Assembly (NCBI RefSeq): GCF_004514425.2
Contig: NZ_MYFN02000001.1
Coordinates: 62,001 to 126,000, forward strand
Direction of reading: 5' to 3'
DNA: 64,000 nucleotides
Source: Shinella sumterensis
Lineage (GTDB): Bacteria > Pseudomonadota > Alphaproteobacteria > Rhizobiales > Rhizobiaceae
The translations under genes and the position numbers were made by a program. Under the pieces are notes generated by a model that was not told the DNA's origin, ran no database searches, and was given only the letters and a program-made list of their open reading frames with translations. Positions 1 through 8,156 of the stretch are shown here, piece after piece. Each line of letters opens with the position of its first letter. The first letter of the stretch is position 1.

Positions 1-166
1 TGGCACGCCGGGCGGCGGGCCGTCGGGCTCGAAGGGCTGCGGCCTCTTCGGGAAGGAGCAGCGCCTCGTCGCCCTCGCGGATAAGGCGGCAGCCGAGGCG
101 GATGCCCGGCGGGGCCATCCGCTCCATTGCGGCTGACAGCGCGACGTGCCGCGCGCTGTCGCTCAT
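1..166 (-). CDS. 4'-phosphopantetheinyl transferase, N-terminal fragment (cut by window edge)
   Basis: Only the first 55 codons are inside the window. The ATG at 166 overlaps the stop of the upstream synthetase as ATGA, which implies translational coupling. The readable start (MSDSARHVALSAAMERM, then a stretch with LLPEEAAALRARRPAARRA) fits the N-terminal half of Sfp/EntD-type phosphopantetheinyl transferases, where an L-x-PEE segment precedes an Arg-rich stretch. Such an enzyme would load phosphopantetheine from CoA onto the carrier serine of the neighbouring synthetase. The catalytic metal-binding half lies outside the window, so the assignment rests on this short match plus the coupling to an NRPS. 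Confidence 0.6.
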   Translation of the reverse strand, partial: MSDSARHVALSAAMERMAPPGIRLGCRLIREGDEALLLPEEAAALRARRPAARRA

Positions 167-3100
167 TCGGCCGCGACCGGCTTGACCCAACCATGGAGCT
201 TGGCGGGGTTGCCGCGCCAGATCGAATGCGGTTCGAGGATCTCGCCCTTCATGACGAAGCAGTCGACATCGGCAACGGAGCCGTCGCCCATGGTGACGCC
301 ATAATGCACGAAGGCGGCCGGGCTCAGCGTGCAGCCATTGCCGATGCGGATATGGTCGGACTTGAAGGCGCCTTCCTCCAGTGAATGCGCCTGGATGACG
401 CAGCCCTCGTTGAGCGTGGCGTCGTCGCCGATCTCCACCAGCGAGCGTTCGGTGAGGTTGGCCCCGCCATCATAGACGCGCTTGCCGACCTTCACGCCCA
501 GCGCCCGCAGGATCATCGGGCGGAAGGGCGTGCCGGCGAAGAGGCGCACGATGGGCGAATCCGACAGCTTCCAGTGGCGCTCGTGCCGCCAGAAGGCGAC
601 GTCGTAGATGGTCGTCACCTGCGGCTGGAGCTTGCGGAAGCCGAGGCTCGCCCATTCCATGAAGATGTAGAAGGGAATGGTGATGGCGCCGGTCAGCACG
701 ACGGCGGCGAACAAGGCGACATTCGCCCATTCCGTATAGTAGTTCAGCGCGCGGTCCCAGATGGCGAGCGTCACGAACAAGGTCGTCCACTGCACGGCGA
801 TGAACATCAGCGCGGTGGCGAGGTTGTGGCGGTTCTTGTGCGGCAGGCGCGCGCGGCGCTCCTCGTCGCTCACGCCCTGGATGAGCTCCTTGTCGCGCTT
901 GACCATGCGCGGGATCTCGAAGGGTGGCGAGCCAAGCAGGCCGACATTCTCGCGCAGCGGCCCGTCGATCGGCACCATGACCTTGGTGCCGAGAAGCACG
1001 TTGTCACCCGTCTTCCCGTCCGGGGGGTAGAAGATGTTGTTGCCGAAATAATTGCGCTCGCCGACCTTGGTATGCTCGAGCCGGAAGGCGGAAGCCGACT
1101 TGTGAACGTTGATCATGTAGAGACCGTCCGACACCATCGTGCCCGTGCCGATCTCGCAGAACAGCGGGTTGTCCTGCTGTTGGTTGCTGCCGAAGTTGGA
1201 GCCGGTCTGGACCACCGTGTTGAGGTTCCAGCCAAGCGCGCGGATATAGTGCACGACGGCCGAACTGTCGCCGAAGATCAGATTGAGCAGCCGGGCGTTC
1301 GTGCAGGCCTCGACGATCGATTGCAGCCAGAAATGGAAGCCGTAGAGCCGGTAGACGCGGCCCGGCTTCAGGACGAGGCTGAACAGGCGCGGCAGCGCCA
1401 GCGCCGCAAACAAAAGCGCAGCGATGAGGATGAAGAGCGTCACCGTCGTGCCGATGGCGACGATGCCGATGGATTCCTGGTAGTCGTCGCTGACATTCTG
1501 CCAGTAGCTGTGGAACAAGAGCGGGAAGGGTGTCACGACGGCAAACAGCGTGACCAGCTGCACCGCCTCGTAGAGGAAGCGCCTTGTCTTCGACAACGTG
1601 ACGACGGGAACCGCGCAATAGTCGGCCGATGTCGGAACGGCCGGCGATCCGTGCCAGTGCGCGTCATCGGGAATGTGCTGGCCGCGCTGGAGCGAGGAGC
1701 CATGCCCGAGCTGCGCCCGGTCGCCGATTGCGGTGTCGATGTCGATCATGCAGCCGACGCCCACAAAGGCATCGCGGCCAATGGTGATGGGACCGGTATG
1801 GATATAGCCGGACTGGGCGCGGTATCCGAGAACCATCGATTCCTTGCGCAGGATCGCGTTTTCGCCGATGGAGATGAGGTCGGTGCAGACGGGCACGGCC
1901 CGGCATTCGACGGTCGTGCTGCGGCCGAGCCGCGCGCCGAGCAGGCGCAGATAGAGGCTGTAGAGCGGACTGCCGCGGAACAGCACGACGGGCGCGGTGC
2001 GGATCAGCGTCTTGACGACCCAGAACCGATAGTAGCGCAGGCCCCAGATCGGAAAGCTCTCGGCCTTCCATCGCCCGACCAGCAGCCACTTCATCGCCAC
2101 GGCGAAGCCCGACATGCCGAAGAACACGGCAGCCGACAGCACGGCGCATCGGAAATAGAGCTGAACCGGGTCGTCCAGCATGTCATAGACCCAGTTGAGG
2201 CCCGAATTCAGGATCCAGAAGCCGAAATAGCTGTAGAGGCCGTAGAAGGCGAGCTGGGCCGCACCACAGGTCCAGTAGGCGAGGTTCGAGGCGCGGTGCG
2301 TCAGGCACGGCTCCTCCGGGAGCGACACGTCCTCCTGCGGACCGCGCAGGTGGCGGGCGAGCCCGGCGACCGTCGGATGCATGTAGATATCGCGCATCGA
2401 GGTGCCGGCCCATTCCCTGCGTGTGCGCAGCCTGGCGCAGAAGCGCGCCATCAGCAGGGAGTTGGCGCCGAGATCATCGAAGAAATGATCCTCGACATAG
2501 ATATCGTCCATCTTCAGGACGTCGCGCAGCGCCTCCGTCATGAAGCGCTCATCGTCCGTGGTCGGCAGGATTTCCTTGCGCTCGCCGCCGAGCCTGAGGC
2601 CGGAGGGCTTGGGAAGCTTGCGGGTGTCCACCTTGTCGGACACGGTCATCGGCAGCGCCGGCAGCTCCTCCAGGAACGACGGCACCATGTAGTCGGGCAG
2701 ACGCTGGCGCAGCGCCTTGGCCAGATCGGCACGCACGATGGCGTCCGCGCCGGATTTCAGCGCGTAGTAGCCGACGAGTTCCACGCGGCCGGGTTCCATT
2801 TCCCATGTGGTGACGGCGGCCTGGGCGATGCCCGGCTGGTCGAGCAGCACGGCCTCGATCTCGCCGAGTTCGATACGGTAGCCGCGGATCTTCACCTGGG
2901 TGTCGATACGGCCGTGGTATTCGACCTCGCCGTCGGCGTTGATGCGGCCGAGATCGCCGGTGCGATAGATGCGCTGCGAGGGATTGTTCGGCAGGCCGAG
3001 AAAATCGGGAATGAATTTCTGCGCCGTCAGGTCCGGGCGGTTGAGGTAGCCGACGGCGACCCCGATGCCGGCAATGCCGATCTCGCCGAGTTCGCCGGGC

Positions 3101-4203
3101 GCCGTCAGCTGCGGCGCGTCGGCATCGAGGATGACGATGGAGTAGGTCGGCAGCGGCGCGCCGATGGTGACGGCGCGGTCGGGCGACAGATAGCCCATCG
3201 TGGCCGTGACCGTCGCCTCCGTCGGGCCGTAGGTGTTCAGGATCTGGCGGCCGGGCTTCGACCAGCGGGTGACGAGATTGTGCGGGCAGGCCTCGCCGCC
3301 GACGAGGATGGCGCGCAGGCTCGGCACGTCGCTTTCGATCGAGGACAGGAGCGTCGGCGAGCAGGCCATGCAGGTGATGGCGTTGGCGCGCAGGAAGTCC
3401 GCCAGTTCCTCGCCCACCAGCGTCATGCGGCCGGGGGCGGGCACCACGGTCGCGCCGGCGGCGAACGGCACCCAGATTTCCTCGGTGGAGAAGTCGAAGG
3501 CGATGGTCATGCCCTGGTAGACCCGGTCGCCCGGGCGATAGCCGTAGGCATGCGCGGCCACGCGCACGAAGTTGCAGATGCTCTGGTGGCGCACCGCCAC
3601 GCCCTTGGGCCGGCCTGTCGTGCCCGACGTATAGAGGATGTAGCAGATGTCGTCGCCGGCGGTGTCGACGGCCGGCGGCGTTGCTGGATAGCGGGCGGTC
3701 TCCTCGCCGCCGGCGGTGACCACGACGTGCGGCACCGCAAGCGTTGCGGCGCGCGGCGCATAGCCGGCAACGGTGACGACGAGGCGGACCCCGGCATCCT
3801 CGACGATCAGCGCCATGCGCTCATCCGGGAAGGCCGGCGCCAGCGGCACGAAGGCGGCCCCCGCTTTCATCACGGCGAGGATGGTGATGTAGGTCTCGGC
3901 GGAACGGTCGAGCAGCAGCGCGACGCGGTCGCCGGGGGCGACCCCGCGTTCGGCCAGCAGGCGGGCAAGGCGGTTCGCCTCCGCATCCATCTCCCGGTAG
4001 CTCCAGACCCTGCCGTTATCGAGAACGGCGGGCTCGTCGCCGAAGGTTGCCGCCAATCCCTCGAACACGCCGGAAAGCCGCTCGCCAGGATGGCCGGGAT
4101 GGGGAAAATCGGGACCGCAGAGGATTTGCGGCATGAGGCCGCTCACCGTGGTTTCGACAGCGCCCTGGGTGAGGCCGCGCAAAAGGGACCCTGCATCATT
4201 CAT
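163..4203 (-). CDS. Pls/PosA-family NRPS: adenylation, carrier, and membrane/beta-helix C-terminal domain
   Basis: The 1346-residue protein begins with an adenylation domain (about 45-530): TSGTTGRPKG at 192-201, FDFS at 236-239, NTYGPTE at 323-329, YRTGDLG at 413-419 and SDKVD near 521-525 as the A10 lysine motif. A carrier domain follows with DLGANSLLM, the pantetheine serine being about residue 582. There is no condensation or thioesterase domain. The C-terminal 700 residues alternate hydrophobic segments (about 650-710, 880-960, 1140-1200) with left-handed beta-helix repeats (about 750-850, 1010-1110, 1240-1330). This is the architecture of epsilon-poly-lysine synthase Pls and relatives, in which the membrane half joins activated amino acids into isopeptide chains. 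Aligned by eye with GrsA, the pocket reads roughly D-F-E-A-L-G-T-V-T-K; the Asp fits an alpha-amino acid and the Glu at position 239 would suit a basic side chain. The substrate is inference. Confidence 0.85.
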   Translation of the reverse strand: MNDAGSLLRGLTQGAVETTVSGLMPQILCGPDFPHPGHPGERLSGVFEGLAATFGDEPAVLDNGRVWSYREMDAEANRLARLLAERGVAPGDRVALLLDRSAETYITILAVMKAGAAFVPLAPAFPDERMALIVEDAGVRLVVTVAGYAPRAATLAVPHVVVTAGGEETARYPATPPAVDTAGDDICYILYTSGTTGRPKGVAVRHQSICNFVRVAAHAYGYRPGDRVYQGMTIAFDFSTEEIWVPFAAGATVVPAPGRMTLVGEELADFLRANAITCMACSPTLLSSIESDVPSLRAILVGGEACPHNLVTRWSKPGRQILNTYGPTEATVTATMGYLSPDRAVTIGAPLPTYSIVILDADAPQLTAPGELGEIGIAGIGVAVGYLNRPDLTAQKFIPDFLGLPNNPSQRIYRTGDLGRINADGEVEYHGRIDTQVKIRGYRIELGEIEAVLLDQPGIAQAAVTTWEMEPGRVELVGYYALKSGADAIVRADLAKALRQRLPDYMVPSFLEELPALPMTVSDKVDTRKLPKPSGLRLGGERKEILPTTDDERFMTEALRDVLKMDDIYVEDHFFDDLGANSLLMARFCARLRTRREWAGTSMRDIYMHPTVAGLARHLRGPQEDVSLPEEPCLTHRASNLAYWTCGAAQLAFYGLYSYFGFWILNSGLNWVYDMLDDPVQLYFRCAVLSAAVFFGMSGFAVAMKWLLVGRWKAESFPIWGLRYYRFWVVKTLIRTAPVVLFRGSPLYSLYLRLLGARLGRSTTVECRAVPVCTDLISIGENAILRKESMVLGYRAQSGYIHTGPITIGRDAFVGVGCMIDIDTAIGDRAQLGHGSSLQRGQHIPDDAHWHGSPAVPTSADYCAVPVVTLSKTRRFLYEAVQLVTLFAVVTPFPLLFHSYWQNVSDDYQESIGIVAIGTTVTLFILIAALLFAALALPRLFSLVLKPGRVYRLYGFHFWLQSIVEACTNARLLNLIFGDSSAVVHYIRALGWNLNTVVQTGSNFGSNQQQDNPLFCEIGTGTMVSDGLYMINVHKSASAFRLEHTKVGERNYFGNNIFYPPDGKTGDNVLLGTKVMVPIDGPLRENVGLLGSPPFEIPRMVKRDKELIQGVSDEERRARLPHKNRHNLATALMFIAVQWTTLFVTLAIWDRALNYYTEWANVALFAAVVLTGAITIPFYIFMEWASLGFRKLQPQVTTIYDVAFWRHERHWKLSDSPIVRLFAGTPFRPMILRALGVKVGKRVYDGGANLTERSLVEIGDDATLNEGCVIQAHSLEEGAFKSDHIRIGNGCTLSPAAFVHYGVTMGDGSVADVDCFVMKGEILEPHSIWRGNPAKLHGWVKPVAAE

Positions 4204-4434
4204 GTTCTAAAATCCTGCTTGTGCCTTGTCCGGCGAACTGGCGTTCGGCAGTGGCGCGCCTGTGGCGCGGGACCGTTCGAATCGCCTGGCGGGGGCCGTT
4301 GCGACTGCCGTCATCGTCGATGGTGGCGCCATACGCCCCGCTCTAGAAAAAGAAAAGTGGCTTTTTGAGGCGGAAAACGCGCCGCCGAGAAATTCTGTTT
4401 GCTGTTGTGCCGCCGCACCATGGCGGCGCGCCTG

Positions 4435-5337
4435 TCACGGCAGAAGATGCTGTTTCAGCAGGGCTTCGAGCCATTCAATAAAGACCTGGAGGCGCTGCGA
4501 CAGGAACTGCCGGTGCGGATAGAGCAGGGTCATCGGCATCGCCTGCGGGCGATGGTCCGGCATGACCTCGACGAGTTCGCCCGCCTCGATATGGCGGCGC
4601 ACGTCATAGGCTGGAATCTGGATGAGGCCGAGCCCCGCAAGGCAACAGGCGATATAGGCTTCCGCGCTGTTGACCGTAACGCGGCTCCGGACGGTGAGGG
4701 TCCGCAACGCGCCGTCCTCCAGCCACTCCCACTCCTCGACGCGGCCTGATGACGGGGAGGCGTAACTGATGGCCCAATGCGCGGGGAGGTCGCCCGGCGC
4801 TTGCGGCGTGCCGTGGCGTGCCAGGTAGGCAGGGCTTGCGACATTGATCAGCGGCAGCTTGCCGACGGGTCGGGCGATCAGTCCGGAATCGCTGAGCGGC
4901 CCCACGCGCAGCACGCAGTCCAGGCTGTCCTCGTAAAGGTTGACCGCGCGGTCGGTGACGCCGAGGCTGATATCGATCTTCGGATAGCGCTCCAGGAATT
5001 CCGGCAGCGCAGGCGCAATGATCAGCCGGCCGATCCGGCCTGGAACGTCGACGCGCAGCATGCCGGACGGCTGGGCGGCGTCGTGGCGGAACAGGCTCTC
5101 GGCCTCCTCGACATCGAAGATCAGCCGCTGGCAGCGCTCATAGAAGGCAAGGCCCTCCTGCGTGGGCGAGACGCGCCGCGTTGTGCGTTGCAGGAGGCGC
5201 GCCGAGACGCGGGTCTCGAGCTCCTGAACTGCCGCCGAGACCGATGATCGCGGCATGCCCAATGTATCGGCGGCCCGGGTGAAGCTGGAGCACTCGATCA
5301 CCCGGCAGAAGATACGAAACAGGTCGATCCGGTCCAT
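4435..5337 (-). CDS. LysR-family transcriptional regulator
   Basis: A 300-residue LysR-type regulator. The winged helix-turn-helix is in residues 1-60 (FRIFCRVIECSSFTRAADTLGMPRSSVSAAVQ, split here as the DNA-reading region), and the effector-binding domain spans about 90-295. It is transcribed away from the short-chain dehydrogenase gene at 5468, with a 130-base intergenic region between them, the usual arrangement for a LysR protein that controls its divergent neighbour and itself. A palindrome, TGACA-N5-TGTCA, lies 27-41 bases upstream of its start. The specific inducer cannot be read from sequence. Confidence 0.9.
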   Translation of the reverse strand: MDRIDLFRIFCRVIECSSFTRAADTLGMPRSSVSAAVQELETRVSARLLQRTTRRVSPTQEGLAFYERCQRLIFDVEEAESLFRHDAAQPSGMLRVDVPGRIGRLIIAPALPEFLERYPKIDISLGVTDRAVNLYEDSLDCVLRVGPLSDSGLIARPVGKLPLINVASPAYLARHGTPQAPGDLPAHWAISYASPSSGRVEEWEWLEDGALRTLTVRSRVTVNSAEAYIACCLAGLGLIQIPAYDVRRHIEAGELVEVMPDHRPQAMPMTLLYPHRQFLSQRLQVFIEWLEALLKQHLLP

Positions 5338-5363
5338 CGCGCTCGATCATTGTTCTTGATTTC

Positions 5364-5378
5364 TGACAAGTGATGTCA
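5364..5378. promoter_or_regulatory. Candidate LysR operator, TGACA-N5-TGTCA
   Basis: A perfect inverted repeat (TGACA, spacer AGTGA, TGTCA) sits in the divergent region between the LysR gene and the dehydrogenase gene, close to the regulator's own start. Position and symmetry fit an autoregulatory LysR site. Binding is inference. Confidence 0.4.
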
Positions 5379-5467
5379 TGATAGACCGCTTTATCCCGAA
5401 ATCCTAGACCGTAGATTGATCGTGTAAGCGCGGCATAAGGCCGTGCCAGAGAAGGAGATCACCTCCC

Positions 5468-6241
5468 ATGACCGATCATAGCATCAAGGGCAAAACCGTC
5501 ATCATCGCCGGCGGCGCGAAGAATCTCGGCGGCCTGATTGCCCGCGACCTCGCCGAGCACGGCGCCAGGGCCGTCGCCATCCACTACAACAGTGCTGCCA
5601 GCAAGGCCGATGCGGACACGACCGTCGCCGCCATCAAGGCCGCCGGCGCCGAAGCTGTCGCCTTCCAGGCCGACCTCACCTCGGCGGGCGCCATGGAGAC
5701 GCTCTTTGCCGATGCCGTCGCCGCCGTCGGCAAACCCGATATCGCCATCAACACGGTCGGCAAGGTGTTGAAGAAGCCGATCGTCGAGATCACCGAAGCC
5801 GAATATGACGCCATGAGCGCGGTTAACGCCAAGTCGGCTTTCTTCTTCCTCAAGGAAGCCGGCAAGCATCTGAACGACAACGGCAAGATCTGCACGCTCG
5901 TCACCTCGCTTCTCGGCGCCTACACGCCGTTTTACGCGAGTTATGCCGGCACGAAGGCTCCGGTCGAGCATTTCACGCGGGCCGCATCGAAGGAGTTCGG
6001 TGAGCGCGGCATCTCGGTGACGGCAATCGGCCCCGGCCCGATGGATACGCCCTTCTTCTACCCGGCCGAGGGCGAAGATGCCGTTGCCTATCACAAGACG
6101 GCGGCGGCCCTGTCGAAATTCTCGAAGACCGGGCTCACGGATATCGAGGATATCGTGCCGTACATCCGTTTCATGGTATCCGAGGGCTGGTGGATGACCG
6201 GCCAGACCATTCTCGTCAATGGTGGTTACACCACCAAGTGA
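5468..6241 (+). CDS. Short-chain dehydrogenase/reductase (SDR)
   Basis: A 257-residue classical SDR. The nucleotide-binding turn is GGAKNLGG near residues 15-22, a variant of TGxxxGxG; the active-site Tyr and Lys are in YASYAGTKA around residue 158; and the C-terminus ends in the usual NGGY. It should oxidise or reduce an alcohol or ketone with NAD(P). A GAAGGAG ribosome binding site lies eight bases before the ATG. It is divergent from the LysR gene at 4435, which probably regulates it, and is followed by a strong terminator at 6250. The substrate is unknown. Confidence 0.9.
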   Translation: MTDHSIKGKTVIIAGGAKNLGGLIARDLAEHGARAVAIHYNSAASKADADTTVAAIKAAGAEAVAFQADLTSAGAMETLFADAVAAVGKPDIAINTVGKVLKKPIVEITEAEYDAMSAVNAKSAFFFLKEAGKHLNDNGKICTLVTSLLGAYTPFYASYAGTKAPVEHFTRAASKEFGERGISVTAIGPGPMDTPFFYPAEGEDAVAYHKTAAALSKFSKTGLTDIEDIVPYIRFMVSEGWWMTGQTILVNGGYTTK

Positions 6242-6249
6242 CGGGATGG

Positions 6250-6282
6250 CCACCGGCGGTCCGTCCCGCCGGTGGTCTTTTT
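6250..6282 (+). terminator. Rho-independent terminator after the SDR gene
   Basis: A 10-bp perfect stem (CCACCGGCGG with CCGCCGGTGG, loop TCCGTC) is followed by TCTTTTT. It starts nine bases after the SDR stop codon, so the downstream small membrane protein probably receives only read-through or has its own promoter. Confidence 0.9.
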
Positions 6283-6303
6283 AATCTCAACGGGAGACGC
6301 CCC

Positions 6304-6570
6304 ATGCACATGCTTCTTGTCATCGCCGGCGGGGTCATCCTGCTTGGCGTTTTTGCGCTGTTCGGAAAGCTGTGGGGCGCGGATGTCGCCGGCATTGCCG
6401 CGGGCGCCCGCCTGTTCATCCCGGTCTGGCTGGTGGTCGCGATCACCAACATGTGGGTGGGCGTCACGAAGGCGGGCTACACCGTCGCGCAGGAGCTGCC
6501 GATCCTTGCGGTGGTTTTCATCGTTCCGGCGATCCTTGCCGCCGCGCTTGCGTGGCAGCTCGCGAAGTGA
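6304..6570 (+). CDS. Small inner-membrane protein of unknown function
   Basis: This 88-residue protein has three hydrophobic segments, at about 2-20, 32-50 and 64-85. The ATG at 6304 was chosen because an in-frame upstream extension would run through the SDR terminator, while CGGGAGA lies just before this ATG. The middle segment, IPVWLVVAITNMWVGVTKAG, resembles small rhizobial membrane proteins I cannot assign a role. It stands between the SDR gene and the two-component system without clear linkage to either. Confidence 0.7.
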   Translation: MHMLLVIAGGVILLGVFALFGKLWGADVAGIAAGARLFIPVWLVVAITNMWVGVTKAGYTVAQELPILAVVFIVPAILAAALAWQLAK

Positions 6571-6764
6571 TCGTCGTCTCCATCTTCCGTTAGCAACAGG
6601 AAAACGCACAAGCCCGTTTCTCTTCCTCCTGCGCTCCAGGCCGCCGTCCCGCACAATAAAAGGGCGTGAGTGGCCATGCGAGCAGCAGCCCGGCCGCCTT
6701 GTGCTTGCGGCCGCGGCTTCTTATGGTGGCGGCGTGATGCGAATGACCGCCGGGAGGGAACCAG

Positions 6765-8156
6765 GTGTCGAGTGAAGCCGCGCGCGTGCCGCGCGACACG
6801 TCCGTCGATCCGGAATTCGGCCCCTGGCTGGCGCAGGCCTCGATCCTGGTGGTCGACGACGAGCCCGGCATGCGCAACTTCCTGATGCGGACACTGGGGC
6901 CTCGCTGCGCCCGGCTGGAGCTGGCGGCGGATACGGAAGAGGCGTCGGTGAAGCTCGATCAACACCATTTCGACGTGGTGATCCTCGACAACATCATGCC
7001 CCGCAAGAACGGCGTGGAGTGGCTTGCCGAACAGCGCGCCATCGGTTTTTTTGCCGATGCCATCCTGATGACGGCCTATGCCGACCTCGAGACGGCCATC
7101 CAGGCGCTGCGGGCCGGCGCAGTCGATTTCATCCTGAAGCCGTTTCGCTCCAACCAGTTGCTCAACGCTGTCGCCCGCTGCCTGGACCGCATCCGCCTGC
7201 AGCGCGAGAACTATGTGTTGCGCTACGAGCTGAAGGCAGCGTCCGACCACATTCTGCTGCGCGACCGGCTGATCGGGCAGTCCTCGGCGATTGCCCGCGT
7301 GCGCGATGCCATTGCGCGCGTCGCGCCGCTGCCGACCACGGTGCTGCTCACCGGGCAGTCGGGCACGGGCAAGGAGGTGGCCGCACGCTCGTTGCACACG
7401 CTCTCCGACCGGGCGCTCAAGCCCTTCGTCCCCGTCAACTGCGGCGCAATCCCGCCCGACATGATCGAAAGCGAACTCTTCGGCCATCTGAAGGGCGCCT
7501 TCACCGGTGCCGAGCGGGCGCGCGAAGGTCTGTTCCTGCATGCGCAGGGTGGCACGCTCTTCCTCGATGAGATCAGCGAAATGCCGATGGCCACGCAGAG
7601 CAAGCTGCTGCGCGTCCTGGAGGACCGCAAGGTACGGCCCGTGGGCTCCGAGCGCGAGGTGCCGGTCGACCTGCGGTTCGTTTTCGCCACCAATGCGGAA
7701 CTGGAGAAGGAGGTGCAGGCCGGCCGCTTCCGCGCCGATCTGTTCTTCCGCATCAATGTCATGCAGATCCATCTGCCGCCGCTCAAGGAGCGGGACGGCG
7801 ATGCGGTGGAGCTTGCCGCGCTCTTCATGAACAAGCTGTCGGCGCAGCTCGCCATGCCGGCCGTGCCCATCGACGATGCGGCGCGCCAGGCGCTTTCGAG
7901 CTACGACTGGCCGGGCAACGTGCGCGAGTTGCGCAACCTCATCGAGCGCACGCTGATCCTCGGCCGCTTCCCGGAGGGTTTCGGATCTGCCATCACGTCC
8001 CCCTCGGCCGGCGATGGCGGATCGCTTGCCGATGTCGAGCGGCGCCATATCCTTTCGGTGCTCGCCGCCTGCAACGGCCAGAGGGACGATGCCGCACGGC
8101 AGCTCGGCATTTCGCGCAAGACCATCGAGCGCAAGCTGGCGGCCTGGGATGGCTGA
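6765..8156 (+). CDS. Sigma-54-dependent response regulator (NtrC/DctD type)
   Basis: This 463-residue protein has a receiver domain (about 25-140, phospho-acceptor Asp about 75 in VVILDNIMP, conserved Lys about 125), a AAA+ domain (Walker A GQSGTGKE at 197-204, sigma-54 contact loop GAFTGA at 244-249, Walker B GTLFLDE at 263-269) and a Fis-type helix-turn-helix at the C-terminus (about 425-460). Translation starts at GTG with CGGGAGGG just upstream. The stop overlaps the start of the kinase gene by eight bases, so the two form a coupled pair. The best visible target is the downstream carrier gene, which has two palindromes and a sigma-54 promoter. Confidence 0.95.
   Translation: MSSEAARVPRDTSVDPEFGPWLAQASILVVDDEPGMRNFLMRTLGPRCARLELAADTEEASVKLDQHHFDVVILDNIMPRKNGVEWLAEQRAIGFFADAILMTAYADLETAIQALRAGAVDFILKPFRSNQLLNAVARCLDRIRLQRENYVLRYELKAASDHILLRDRLIGQSSAIARVRDAIARVAPLPTTVLLTGQSGTGKEVAARSLHTLSDRALKPFVPVNCGAIPPDMIESELFGHLKGAFTGAERAREGLFLHAQGGTLFLDEISEMPMATQSKLLRVLEDRKVRPVGSEREVPVDLRFVFATNAELEKEVQAGRFRADLFFRINVMQIHLPPLKERDGDAVELAALFMNKLSAQLAMPAVPIDDAARQALSSYDWPGNVRELRNLIERTLILGRFPEGFGSAITSPSAGDGGSLADVERRHILSVLAACNGQRDDAARQLGISRKTIERKLAAWDG

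Noticed and set aside
385-4368. A 1327-residue open frame on the plus strand opposite the NRPS
   Set aside because: The minus frame carries a full set of NRPS motifs, and the plus frame is Arg/Asp/His/Gly-rich shadow translation typical of high-GC DNA.
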